The translations under genes were made by a program, and so were the position numbers. A DNA stretch of 12,943 bases, taken from assembly GCA_002479245.1 (NCBI GenBank), contig DLMG01000237.1:1-12943 (forward strand), given 5' to 3'. Origin of the DNA: Verrucomicrobia subdivision 3 bacterium UBA7542 (lineage in GTDB: Bacteria > Verrucomicrobiota > Verrucomicrobiia > Limisphaerales > UBA11358). The notes beneath the pieces are model-generated. The model did not search any database. It saw only the letters and a list, made by a program, of their open reading frames with translations, and had not been told where the DNA came from. Shown in pieces: positions 1 through 7,724 of the stretch (its first letter is position 1; every line of letters begins with the position of its first letter).

Positions 1-30
1 TTTGAGACAGTCTCAGCAGCGCGTCCCTAC
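1..30. repeat. Possible edge of a dispersed repeat
   Basis: Positions 4-14 form a small perfect inverted repeat (GAGAC, one base, GTCTC). The complement of the block runs TAGGGACGCGCTGCTGAG, which resembles the first half of the palindromic insert at 408-477 (GAGGGACGAGCTCTGCGAG). It lies just downstream of the nucleosidase stop and may be the end of a related repeat cut off by the window edge, or a weak terminator. There is no T-run. The call is weak. Confidence 0.2.
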
Positions 31-710
31 CGGATTAATTTCTCCAGAACATTGGCCAATTGTTCCGCCGCAAACCGGGTTTGTTTCTGCAATTTCAGCA
101 ACGCGCCGATTTTTCCCGGCGATTTGAGAATGGCCAGGGCCAGTTTACCGTAATCCAGATTCATGTCTGGTTTGGCCAGCGCGTTGAAATCCAGCGGCAA
201 ATCCTCGTTGGCCGTGTCCGATATCACGCGCACCGTCGCGCACGGGATTCCCCGCTCGCGGCAGACGGCATGAATCGCCCCCGATTCCATCTCCACCGCG
301 TCCGCGCCGGTTTCAGCGCGCAATCTTTTCTTTTCGGCGACCGTCGTGGTGATGCGGTCGGCACAAAAGAACTTTGCCGGTTTGGCGCCAGCGGCCAACA
401 GTTTCTCTCGGAGGGACGAGCTCTGCGAGTCCCTAATTTTCTTTTCAGTTTGGGGCTCGTGGAACTCGCCCCTCCGATCTGTCAGTTCAAAAACGACTTC
501 TCCAAGTTTTAAATCCGGATTCAGCCCACCCGCAAAACCGCAAGTCAGCACAAGCTTTGGTGAATTCGTGGCCAGAAACTCGCGCAGGGATTTTTCGGCG
601 TTCTTCCGCCCGACGCCGGTGACAATAATGTCGACATCCCGTTTGTCCGCCGCAATTTTCCGAAACAGCGCGGCTTCTTCTTTCAGTGCGAAGCAAATGA
701 GAATTCGCAT
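27..710 (-). CDS. Phosphorylase-superfamily nucleosidase (MTA/SAH nucleosidase or futalosine hydrolase type)
   Basis: A 227-residue cytoplasmic protein of the PNP/UDP phosphorylase superfamily. Such enzymes cut N-glycosidic bonds of methylthioadenosine, S-adenosylhomocysteine or futalosine (methyl cycle or menaquinone route). Visible motifs are the N-terminal FALKEEAALF (glutamates 11-12, where MTA/SAH nucleosidases have a catalytic Glu), TCGFAGGL at 56-63, and DAVEMESGAIHAVC at 137-150, where E140-M141-E142 match the ribose-binding ME pair. RVISDTAN follows, with D165 as the likely catalytic Asp. Residues 78-101 are encoded by a nested palindrome (408-477) in a loop that is variable in the family and look like an acquired insert. 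The ATG at 710 lies 3 bases past the stop of the BNR protein gene, so the two are probably co-transcribed. I see no Shine-Dalgarno sequence. The fold is secure; the exact substrate is not. Confidence 0.85.
   Translation of the reverse strand: MRILICFALKEEAALFRKIAADKRDVDIIVTGVGRKNAEKSLREFLATNSPKLVLTCGFAGGLNPDLKLGEVVFELTDRRGEFHEPQTEKKIRDSQSSSLREKLLAAGAKPAKFFCADRITTTVAEKKRLRAETGADAVEMESGAIHAVCRERGIPCATVRVISDTANEDLPLDFNALAKPDMNLDYGKLALAILKSPGKIGALLKLQKQTRFAAEQLANVLEKLIR
408..477. repeat. Nested palindromic repeat inserted in frame in the nucleosidase gene
   Basis: The outer arms TCGGAGGGACGAG (408-420) and CTCGCCCCTCCGA (465-477) are inverted repeats matching at 12 of 13 positions. Inner arms CGAGTCCC (426-433) and GGGGCTCG (452-459) pair at 7 of 8. 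The block of about 70 bases is open in the minus-strand frame and encodes residues 78-101 of the nucleosidase, in a segment that looks unlike the rest of the enzyme (charged and serine-rich). It resembles protein-coding palindromic elements such as those described in Rickettsia, by analogy only. Confidence 0.6.
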
Positions 711-713
711 TTG

Positions 714-2063
714 TTAATTTGGAAATGGCCTTTGCGTGTAATAAATTGGCCAGCCGGGACGAGTCCAATCTGAAAGCGGTTCTCGTTTCTCGGGCTTGCC
801 TTGAATAAAAAACAAATGGATCACCCCGTTAAGTAACATCACTTGTGGAGTGGCTGAATCAAAACCGTCTTTTGCTTTGTCAGTTACTCTTACAGGCTTC
901 GTCCAAGTGTCACCTCCGTCTTTACTGACAACGTAGAAAATATCATTTTCCTCGCCTTGACTGTGATTTCTATCGCTTGTGGTAGAGCCGGCCCAAACAA
1001 CGACAACTTTATTTCCTTCAACTGACATGGCTGGCGGAAAGCAATAAACCAACCCTTTTGATAAAATTTTGCCCTTGCTCCAACTGCTGTCTGAATCTTT
1101 TCGTTGACGGTAAACAATATCGTCATTTTCGCTTGGGACAGTATCAATATAAAACCTCCACATGTTGTGTCGCGAATCCATCCAACAGGCATGAACCATG
1201 TCAACATCCGCTGACACGCGCCAACTTCCGCGCCAAGCCGTATGGCAAAAAGTTTTGGTTAATGTCAAAGGCGATTCCCATGTATTTTCTCCAACGGGCT
1301 TGCGGCTGGACCAAAAGTCATATCCTTGTCCAAAATAGTAATAAAAATTTTTGGTCTTGCAAATTATCGGAACCCAAATCTCGAAACCTGATATTCGCTC
1401 CATTTGCCACGTTTTACCCGAATCAGATGAATGAAGAACTCCCGTGTTAAATGGCCCGTTCTCCACCGCGTGTGATATCGTCTCGGCAGCTGCGCAATAT
1501 GGAATATAGATTTCAGAACCATCAATTATGCCGGCGCCCAAATTCAGCGATCCTCGTGCATACTTGTTTGTTCCTCCGAATTGAACGCTGGCATCCGTGT
1601 CGCCAAAAAGATCTTTTTTGCTTATTGCCCATTTTGTCTCCGTTGCATTTTGAAAACCATTTTTTGTCAACATCCCCCAAAACGCTTTCATCACGATTTG
1701 TTCGTTTGTGATGCTCCCGTCCGACAACATGGCTGTTTGGTCTTCATGGTTGATTGTCAAATCCTGCAAAAAATAATCTTTCGGAAAATTCATGGAGTCT
1801 GATTCACCCCATGAATTATTTGTCAGGAAGAAACACCGAGCGGTGCCTTTCCCCGAAGGCTGTAAGCACATCATGGTGTCTTGGATTTTATACAGATAAA
1901 GCCACTCCCAAATAGTATCCCTGCTGCCCGTTACGGCGACCGGCTGCGACCATCCTTGGTCGAGCGCAATCGGCCATTTGACGTGGCTGGCGGCATACCA
2001 GATTATCGCAACCAGAATAACCAGGATGAGAATTGTATTCTTACCGTGTTTCACTGGCGTCAT
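714..2063 (-). CDS. Membrane-anchored BNR/Asp-box (sialidase-fold) protein
   Basis: A 449-residue protein. Residues 10-26 form one hydrophobic segment (ILILVILVAIIWYAA) after a short basic N-terminus, so it is probably anchored in the inner membrane with its bulk outside the cytoplasm. Two good Asp-box motifs (SxDxGxxW) are present: S212-W219 (SSDSGKTW) and S380-W387 (SKDGGDTW). A degenerate third lies around 321-328 (RKDSDSSW). These mark turns of a six-bladed beta-propeller as in sialidases. I do not see an N-terminal arginine (RIP/FRIP) motif, so exo-sialidase activity is not supported and a binding or structural propeller is equally possible. Base composition is visibly richer in A/T than in the exonuclease, ATPase and rimO genes. 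The ATG at 2063 directly precedes the basic/hydrophobic anchor. It ends 3 bases before the nucleosidase start, suggesting a two-gene transcript. Confidence 0.7.
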   Translation of the reverse strand: MTPVKHGKNTILILVILVAIIWYAASHVKWPIALDQGWSQPVAVTGSRDTIWEWLYLYKIQDTMMCLQPSGKGTARCFFLTNNSWGESDSMNFPKDYFLQDLTINHEDQTAMLSDGSITNEQIVMKAFWGMLTKNGFQNATETKWAISKKDLFGDTDASVQFGGTNKYARGSLNLGAGIIDGSEIYIPYCAAAETISHAVENGPFNTGVLHSSDSGKTWQMERISGFEIWVPIICKTKNFYYYFGQGYDFWSSRKPVGENTWESPLTLTKTFCHTAWRGSWRVSADVDMVHACWMDSRHNMWRFYIDTVPSENDDIVYRQRKDSDSSWSKGKILSKGLVYCFPPAMSVEGNKVVVVWAGSTTSDRNHSQGEENDIFYVVSKDGGDTWTKPVRVTDKAKDGFDSATPQVMLLNGVIHLFFIQGKPEKREPLSDWTRPGWPIYYTQRPFPN

Positions 2064-2165
2064 GCTTAGGTTATAACAAATTCATGCAGCCGACTGCTGA
2101 TTGAAAAAACACGAACAAACATCGGTTCCTTCAATACAACAATTTTGGGCACCGATACTGTCGGT

Positions 2166-2921
2166 TCATTTTATCCCCGCCAGCCTTTCCTTCCAGATGC
2201 GGTAAAGCTCCACCGTGGCGCGCACGTCGCGCAGGCAGTATTCGGCGATTTCCCGGAATTTGCCCCCGGCCATCAGCGTGTTCACGTCCATGCCGGTGAC
2301 GCCGTGGCTTTTGGGTGATTCGATGCCGAACGCCTTGCAGTAAAAATCCAGGTTGAACCGCCGCGCCGCGCCTTCGCGCCCGCTCACGCCGTAAAACGTG
2401 AATTGTTCCGCCAGGTCGCAATGCGGTTCGACCGCGTAACGATAGCCCAGCCAGTTCTTTTTCGAGATGGGCACGTTGAGCAGCGCCGAGCGCAGATACA
2501 TGAACGGCACGTCGAAACCGCGCCCGTTGAAGGTCACGACCGAATCGTAGTGTTTTGCCACGTCCCAAAACGCCGTGAGCAATTCAAATTCATCCGCGCA
2601 GGGCATGAACTCAACCCCGTCTCCTCCCGCTTTTACGGGATTCGACGCGGCAAGCCGGCCTTCGTCCCGGCCATCTTCAAAATCGTCAGACAAAAACAGC
2701 ACCTGCCCGCGCTGCGTGTCGGCATTGAGCATGGCGACACAAACGACCTGGGCGGTGAACGGCCAGAGATTGAACTGTTGCCGAATTTCGGCGCGTTTGG
2801 TTTCGCGGGCCGGCTCGTCGGCAATCTTTTCGGCCTCGCGGAACAGATATTCCTGCTGCGCCGCGTCAAAAGTGCCGGGCGGCAGCGCGGAAGTTTCGAT
2901 GTCGAAAACGATGGTGGCCAC
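2166..2921 (-). CDS. DEDDy-family 3'-5' exonuclease (PolB-exonuclease-like)
   Basis: A ribonuclease H-fold exonuclease of the kind annotated as predicted 3'-5' exonuclease related to the DNA polymerase B proofreading domain. Numbered from the GTG at 2921, motif Exo I is VFDIET (D7, E9), Exo II is TFNGRGFD (N132, D137) and Exo III is YCLRD (Y228, D232). The tyrosine four residues before the last aspartate makes it the DEDDy class, which uses two metal ions. Length is about 251 residues. Start choice: the conserved fold begins at VATIVFDIE, and the upstream codons (TTA AAA ATA AAA CTT) do not look like this gene, so the GTG is preferred. An ATG at 2996 and a TTG at 3032 in the same frame are alternatives. 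A Gly/Asp/Arg-rich stretch (about residues 80-102 from the GTG) may be an insert. Transcribed divergently from the AAA+ ATPase; role probably DNA repair or RNA/DNA end trimming. Confidence 0.8.
   Translation of the reverse strand: MATIVFDIETSALPPGTFDAAQQEYLFREAEKIADEPARETKRAEIRQQFNLWPFTAQVVCVAMLNADTQRGQVLFLSDDFEDGRDEGRLAASNPVKAGGDGVEFMPCADEFELLTAFWDVAKHYDSVVTFNGRGFDVPFMYLRSALLNVPISKKNWLGYRYAVEPHCDLAEQFTFYGVSGREGAARRFNLDFYCKAFGIESPKSHGVTGMDVNTLMAGGKFREIAEYCLRDVRATVELYRIWKERLAGIK
2627..2671. repeat. Possible in-frame insert with small hairpins in the exonuclease gene
   Basis: Two small inverted repeats lie side by side inside the exonuclease gene: CCCG/CGGG (2627-2640, CCCGCTTTTACGGG) and GCCGG/CCGGC (2654-2658 with 2667-2671). 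They encode a Gly/Arg/Asp-rich stretch between a beta strand (VLFLSDDF) and the FELL helix, where an insert would be tolerated. No second copy occurs in this window, so calling it a repeat is an inference from position and composition. Confidence 0.25.
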
Positions 2922-3049
2922 GCGGGAATTAACCGCCAACTTGCAGGCGAGGCCAAGTTTTATTTTTAACTTCGATGGGAACTCGAAGCTTGCCATGTGA
3001 ATCGCGCCGATGGCAACTTGTGCCATTCTCAACCCGAAAACCGTGCGAC

Positions 3050-4975
3050 ATGGAAACGAACCGGCAGCCTGAATCGGAAGAAGTCAAACTGCGCCAGCAG
3101 TTGGAGGAGTTTCTTCGCTACGCCCGTGTGCTGGAGGAAGTCACGCGGGCTCCGGCCAATCTGCCACGCGTCAAGGAAGCGCCGCGACCGGTCGTGCCGC
3201 TGCACGAATCATTCCTGCCCGGCTCGATTCTCACCACGCTGTTTCGCAATCCAAAAACCGGACGCACGGTGTCGTTCAAGCGCGAGGAATTGGCCGAACT
3301 GGACGGCATGACGGGCGATTACCTGCTGAATTATTACCAGTCGCAATCGCTGTTCACGCCGGACGACGCCGCGCGGCTGCGCAGCAGCATCGAGTTGCAC
3401 TCGCGGCGGCTTTATCAATTGCAGCGCAACAGCGACTGGCGGGCGCAAGTTTTTAACTACGAAGCCGACAAGGAGAAAGCCATCCTGTGCAGCCTGCTGC
3501 AATTGCGCCTCCTGATTGAATGCGTGCAAATCCTCACGCCGCCGCTGACGACCGTCAAACGCATCGGCGACGAGGAATTTGATTTGATTGACGACCTGCA
3601 CGGTTTGGTCCGCCTGCTGACACTGGCGCTATGGCAACGGCTGGCCACCGACGGATCGGAATTGCAGGCTTACGGCGCGCTTTCCATTTGCGTCGCGGGC
3701 CTGGCCGCGAAGGCGGACGATGCGCAGGCGCTGTTGGAATCCGGTTACGCCGCCGCCAACGGCGATGAAGCCGCGTTCACGAAATGGTTTGAGAAAGGCG
3801 GGCGCAAAGCGATGGAGCGCGTGGAAACCATGTTGCAACCGGTGGACAAGCACGGGCTGGACGAAATCTTCAGACTGTTCACGCGCCACACGCTGGATTT
3901 GGGTTTGCAGCCGGTCACGATTGAATTTGTCCGGCAGACGTTGCAGACACTGGTGACGACGCTCGCCAACATGGGCTCCGAAATGTCCGATGCCTGCCGC
4001 CGCCGCTCCACCATCGTCTCCGCGCAGTTCACGGAAGTTTCGCGGCAATACACCGTGGATTTCACCGCGCGCGCCGCCGACCCCGGCGTCAGCGAGGAAG
4101 ACCTCAACGCCATTTTGAAGGAACTCGACGTGCTCGTCGGCCTTGAGCCGGTGAAGACGGAAGTTCATCGCGCCGCGAATTTCGCGCGGATGCAGGTGAT
4201 GCGACGGCAGCAGGGATTGCCCGTCGTGCAGACGAGTTTGCACAGCGTTTTCTTCGGCAATCCCGGCACGGGCAAGACCACGGTGGCGCGGCTCATGGGC
4301 CGCATCTACAAATCGCTCGGCCTGCTCCGGCGCGGCCACGTTGTCGAGTGCGACCGCGGCCGGCTCGTGGCCGAATACGTCGGGCAGACGGCGGTGCGCA
4401 CCCATGCGGTGATTGATTCGGCCCTCGACGGCATCCTGTTCATTGACGAAGCCTATTCACTCGCCGGCCGGGGTGCGGAAGACTTCGGCAGCGAAGCCAT
4501 CGAGACGCTGCTCAAGCGCATGGAAGACGACCGCGACCGGCTCATCGTCATCGTTGCCGGTTACAACGATCCCATGAAACAATTCATCGCCTCGAACCCC
4601 GGCCTTGAATCGCGCTTCACGAATTATCTCAATTTCCCCGATTACCAGCCGGCAGAACTGCTGGAGATTTTCCATCGCATGGCCGCGCAAAGCGGGCTGG
4701 TGTGCGCGCCGGAAACGGAGAAAAAGGTGCTGGCCATCTGCGCGAACCTGCACGCCGCGCGCAACGCACAATTCGGCAACGCCCGCGAAATGCGGAACCT
4801 GTTCGAGTCCGCCGTGCGCAATCAAAGCACGCGGCTGGTCGCCAGCGGGCAATGCGACCGCGATGCACTCACCGCGCTGTTGCCGGAAGATTTGCCCGCC
4901 GATTTTGAAACCGGAATGCCCGCGCCTCCGGAAACCAAACCGGCTGCATCAAGGATTGCGCCGAGGGCGGGTTAA
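3050..4975 (+). CDS. SpoVK/EccA/CbbX-type AAA+ ATPase with long N-terminal domain
   Basis: About 641 residues from the ATG at 3050 (METNRQPE). Residues 1-350 are mostly helical by eye, including a charged start and an acidic/leucine-rich stretch, and match no domain I recognise. Residues about 355-600 are a classical AAA+ module: linker LVGLEPVKTEVHRAANFARM, Walker A GNPGTGKT (403-410), VGQTA pore-type segment, Walker B ILFIDEA (D466, E467), sensor 1 with N506, and arginine finger R522 in GLESRF. This is the module of CbbX (Rubisco activase), SpoVK and the type VII secretion protein EccA. Those act as hexameric remodellers of protein partners, but no Rubisco or ESX genes are nearby, so the client is unknown. 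Extension upstream to 2975 in the same frame is possible but reads like non-coding sequence and would overlap alternative starts of the divergent exonuclease. It ends 3 bases from the convergent HEAT-protein gene. Confidence 0.85.
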   Translation: METNRQPESEEVKLRQQLEEFLRYARVLEEVTRAPANLPRVKEAPRPVVPLHESFLPGSILTTLFRNPKTGRTVSFKREELAELDGMTGDYLLNYYQSQSLFTPDDAARLRSSIELHSRRLYQLQRNSDWRAQVFNYEADKEKAILCSLLQLRLLIECVQILTPPLTTVKRIGDEEFDLIDDLHGLVRLLTLALWQRLATDGSELQAYGALSICVAGLAAKADDAQALLESGYAAANGDEAAFTKWFEKGGRKAMERVETMLQPVDKHGLDEIFRLFTRHTLDLGLQPVTIEFVRQTLQTLVTTLANMGSEMSDACRRRSTIVSAQFTEVSRQYTVDFTARAADPGVSEEDLNAILKELDVLVGLEPVKTEVHRAANFARMQVMRRQQGLPVVQTSLHSVFFGNPGTGKTTVARLMGRIYKSLGLLRRGHVVECDRGRLVAEYVGQTAVRTHAVIDSALDGILFIDEAYSLAGRGAEDFGSEAIETLLKRMEDDRDRLIVIVAGYNDPMKQFIASNPGLESRFTNYLNFPDYQPAELLEIFHRMAAQSGLVCAPETEKKVLAICANLHAARNAQFGNAREMRNLFESAVRNQSTRLVASGQCDRDALTALLPEDLPADFETGMPAPPETKPAASRIAPRAG

Positions 4976-4978
4976 ATT

Positions 4979-7000
4979 TTATTTCAAAATTTGTTCAAGC
5001 TGTGCTGGTGTGAAGATTCTCTTGGCTGATTCAACAAATTCAACCGTGCCAGCATGGTAGTTCTGGCTGAAAATGCGCACTTCATCCATCAATTCGGCTT
5101 TGGCCTGCTCTTTTAGATTTGGAGGAGCTTCCCGATAATCAGTAAACGCAAACCCGAAGCAAGCAGCGGAAGCTGGACAATAATCACTATCATTAACCAA
5201 TAAATTGTAGAAATTTGAAATCCACAAATCGGAGACTTTGGAGCCGCATAGTTTTTTGGCAAACACGTTCAGCAAATCCGTAAGCTGTTTCATTTGCTCT
5301 GGAGTGATGTTTGGTTTTTCGCGCTGTTGATTTGAAGCGTTAGGCAGCGCGCGAAGATGGGCGGCCAGCTGATAAACTGAACGGTAAGATTCGGAAGGCG
5401 AATAATCATCATTTTCAGACAGGTGATGAATTGTGGCAGTTAAAAAACCGGATTTAATTTCCATGCCGTCTTCTTCCACCGTTTTGAAAGTTGGAGTGAA
5501 ATCAATTGGCGGGTCGGTTTTTAAGTATGGAACGAGCGGACACCTAACTGGCAGAGCAACAAAAATGGGACCTGCAAGCGTCTTGAGTTTTTGAAGAGTG
5601 CGAAGATTGTTTGTCCACATTTCAGGAGTGCCATCGGGATAACCTGGCTTACCGCCCAAATCAGCTTCGTATGTATAATCAATGGAAGGAGCGTTAGGGC
5701 AGGCTTTGACTTCATTGAGAATCCACCAATTCCGGCCGCTCCAAGCCACATCAAAATCGAGGCAGCTTAACATTGCCGGAATAGCTTGACCGCCCGCATA
5801 CATTCGCAATAGCCGGAGCGAGTCAAGCCACTGATGTGTGTTAAATTCGCGTTCCATGAGAACTGGTAGCAGCCATTCGGCTTGCATTGGTTGATGTAAT
5901 TTTTCAGCCAAAGCCGACACAATTTCGTAACGCAGCGAAAGATAGTTCGTGGTGATGCATTGCGTGAGTGCGGCAACGGCGTTTGAACCACCAAAGTTCA
6001 CCAACGCATCTATCGCCGCGCGCTGCAATTCTACTTCGCCGGCATCAAGCGTGTTTGTAATGACAGGAAAAGCGCGGTCAGACTTTGATGTGCCCAAAGC
6101 CAAAAGGATGGCTTCCGCCACCGGGGATTTTTCCTTGGGCAGTGCGTCGAGCAAGGCATCAACGCCACGCGACTTTTGCATGGCTCCAAGCGAACTCGCC
6201 GCCGCTGATCGAATGGCGGGGTCGGAATCTTTCAAACCAGCCAAGACAATGTCCAAAGAAGCGTCGGTCGGGATGAGCGAAAACGCGCCAAGAGCGGCGC
6301 TGCGCAATTCGACTGATCCATTTTCTGTGAGCTGTGCCAGACGGGAGACAGCATCGTTTTTTCCGAAATGGGCGATTAAAGTGAGAGTGTCGCCGAGGTC
6401 TTGGCCACGGCTTATCTTTGCCTTTTCAACAAGTTCATCAAGAACCTTGGCCACACGTTCAGGCGTGCGTTCAAGAATTGTCAGCGTAAAAGTGGAATTT
6501 ACCACCGGGTTGGTGTGTTCCTTTGTGTGCCACTGTTCGTCAAATGCAAAACTGCAACTAACTGTGTAAACGCCGGGTTTATCAACAACACGAAAATCTG
6601 TGAGATCAACAACATTGGTAAAAAACTGGCCGGGCTTGAGGTTCACCTGCTGGACGAATCCCCCAAAATCCAAAGGCTGAGCAATCGGATCGGGAAGCGC
6701 TTCGCCGTTTGCATTGGTCACGGCAACCTTGAATCGGTCGTGACGACCAGTTCCGCGATAATCTCCACCAAACCAAAATTCAAAATTTGTCGGCCCAAGA
6801 TTTTCGACCGAGAAAGTCACTTGCAGCGGTTCTCCCAGGACAACTTGGGCTTTGTAAGGAATAAATCCCGCGCGAATTTTGGCTTTCGGCGTCTCGTAAA
6901 TTTTTAGACAAGATTCTGAATCTGACTGGGCAATTGCCGTGTCAGTGAATGCAAAAACCAGCAGCAAAACGGCGAGATAATTCCCGGCCCGTGCTTTCAT
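4979..7000 (-). CDS. Secreted HEAT-repeat protein with N-terminal beta-sandwich domain
   Basis: About 673 residues. The ATG at 7000 opens a clear signal peptide (MKARAGNYLAVLLLVFAF) with a probable cleavage after AIA at residue 24. The frame extends to a further start at 7063, but that extension would run into the rimO-end copy and place 21 residues before the signal peptide, so 7000 is preferred. Residues about 35-175 (LGEPLQVTFSVENLGP, then PGVYTVSCSF) look like an immunoglobulin-type beta-sandwich similar to those in secreted regulators. Residues about 195-370 contain four or five helical repeats of HEAT/PBS-lyase style (PAIRSAAASSLGAM, VELQRAAIDALVNFGG). The C-terminal 300 residues are unrecognised. 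Probably periplasmic or exported, in protein binding. The gene is visibly richer in A/T than its neighbours, as is the BNR gene, which may point to separate acquisition or weaker codon selection. Confidence 0.75.
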   Translation of the reverse strand: MKARAGNYLAVLLLVFAFTDTAIAQSDSESCLKIYETPKAKIRAGFIPYKAQVVLGEPLQVTFSVENLGPTNFEFWFGGDYRGTGRHDRFKVAVTNANGEALPDPIAQPLDFGGFVQQVNLKPGQFFTNVVDLTDFRVVDKPGVYTVSCSFAFDEQWHTKEHTNPVVNSTFTLTILERTPERVAKVLDELVEKAKISRGQDLGDTLTLIAHFGKNDAVSRLAQLTENGSVELRSAALGAFSLIPTDASLDIVLAGLKDSDPAIRSAAASSLGAMQKSRGVDALLDALPKEKSPVAEAILLALGTSKSDRAFPVITNTLDAGEVELQRAAIDALVNFGGSNAVAALTQCITTNYLSLRYEIVSALAEKLHQPMQAEWLLPVLMEREFNTHQWLDSLRLLRMYAGGQAIPAMLSCLDFDVAWSGRNWWILNEVKACPNAPSIDYTYEADLGGKPGYPDGTPEMWTNNLRTLQKLKTLAGPIFVALPVRCPLVPYLKTDPPIDFTPTFKTVEEDGMEIKSGFLTATIHHLSENDDYSPSESYRSVYQLAAHLRALPNASNQQREKPNITPEQMKQLTDLLNVFAKKLCGSKVSDLWISNFYNLLVNDSDYCPASAACFGFAFTDYREAPPNLKEQAKAELMDEVRIFSQNYHAGTVEFVESAKRIFTPAQLEQILK

Positions 7001-7051
7001 TTCAGTGTAATTCTTAAGCAACGTCTTGGCTCGTTGCAAAGGAAAATTATG

Positions 7052-7110
7052 CCGGCTCGGCAATCAAATCGTAATCCGTGTGGCCGACGATTTTGACGCG
7101 GGCAAATTCA
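7052..7110. repeat. Left direct repeat: displaced copy of the rimO 3' end
   Basis: This segment matches 7992-8050 (the last coding bases of rimO) with the same orientation and no gaps: 54 of 59 positions are identical, differing at 7074, 7098, 7102, 7104 and 7110. On the minus strand it still reads EFARVKIVGHTDYDLIAEPA followed by its own TAA at 7049-7047. Of the four differences before the last base, three are at third codon positions and silent, and one changes Val to Ala. The two copies therefore diverged as coding sequence. They bracket the two-gene cassette. Confidence 0.85.
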
Positions 7111-7127
7111 CTCGTTTGTTTGAAGGT

Positions 7128-7156
7128 TTGATTTTCCACCCTTTTTTGGCTATCAT
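7128..7156 (+). promoter_or_regulatory. Candidate sigma-70-type promoter for the nucleotidyltransferase gene
   Basis: A -35-like TTGATT (7128-7133), a 17-base spacer and a -10-like TATCAT (7151-7156, five of six consensus bases) precede the ATG at 7174. Transcription would start about 11 bases before the start codon, leaving almost no leader, and no Shine-Dalgarno sequence is seen. It lies between the displaced rimO-end copy and the cassette genes, so the cassette would carry its own promoter. Confidence 0.4.
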
Positions 7157-7173
7157 GAGCATCGTATTTCTGA

Positions 7174-7722
7174 ATGTCTCTGAAACTACAACTCGACGGT
7201 GAAGCCTGGTCGGCGGTGTTGGCAGACCTTGCTCGTGCTCTCGGCAAAGAAGGCACACCGCTTCGGCTTTGTCTCATCGGCTCGGCGGCCTGTCTTTTCG
7301 GCGGCATGGATGGGCGCACCTCCGCCGATTTGGACATTTGGAAGCCCGCCAGCGATTATGACCGGGGCGAATTAAAGGCGGCGGCGGAAAAAGCCGGCCT
7401 GTTATTTGATCCCAAACAAACCCTTGAACCCGACCGGCCGTATTTGCAACTGGTTGAGCCGGGACTGACGCAACTGGGCGCGTTTGAGCCGGTATTCATC
7501 GAGCGCATCGGGAGACTGCATCTTTGTCGTCCGCCGGTTGAAAATCTCATCGCCGCCAAGCTGATCCGGGCCGATCCGAAAGATTTGGGCGACATTCAAT
7601 TTCTCGTGAGCCGTTATCGTCCCGATTTGCAACGCGTGCGCGAAATTATTGCGAAGTTCAACCCGCAAGCCCGTGAACGCGCCTCGGAAAACCTTGTGTA
7701 TCTCGACGTATTGGAAACCTGA
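7174..7722 (+). CDS. Nucleotidyltransferase-fold protein (DUF6036-like)
   Basis: 182 residues. The nucleotidyltransferase signature is visible: LIGSAACLFGG (G36-S37) followed by SADLDIW, giving the metal-binding pair D52 and D54. A C-terminal helix PVENLIAAKLIRADPKDLGDIQFLV (121-145) has the K-L and D-x-x-D pattern typical of MNT-like and AbiEii-type enzymes. Such proteins transfer nucleotides to protein or tRNA partners and often belong to toxin-antitoxin or defence pairs. DUF6036 is my best family name from memory. The next gene begins 2 bases after the stop, so the two form an operon. The pair sits between direct repeats of the rimO 3' end. The substrate is unknown. Confidence 0.7.
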   Translation: MSLKLQLDGEAWSAVLADLARALGKEGTPLRLCLIGSAACLFGGMDGRTSADLDIWKPASDYDRGELKAAAEKAGLLFDPKQTLEPDRPYLQLVEPGLTQLGAFEPVFIERIGRLHLCRPPVENLIAAKLIRADPKDLGDIQFLVSRYRPDLQRVREIIAKFNPQARERASENLVYLDVLET

Positions 7723-7724
7723 AC

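Noticed and set aside
714..2063. Assignment as an active exo-sialidase
   Set aside because: Asp boxes are present but the arginine (RIP/FRIP) motif of catalytic sialidases is not seen, so only the propeller fold is called.
3629..4405. 258-residue minus-strand open frame inside the ATPase gene
   Set aside because: It is a shadow of the high-GC coding frame, rich in His/Arg/Ala and lacking any motif, while the plus strand encodes a clear AAA+ protein.
3050..4975. Assignment as CbbX Rubisco activase
   Set aside because: The AAA+ module fits the family, but the protein is about twice the length of CbbX and no Rubisco genes are nearby.
7047..7337. Small minus-strand gene ending in the TRAM-like peptide
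   Set aside because: Only its last ~20 codons match RimO; the rest is antisense to the nucleotidyltransferase gene. The match is explained as a displaced rimO end.
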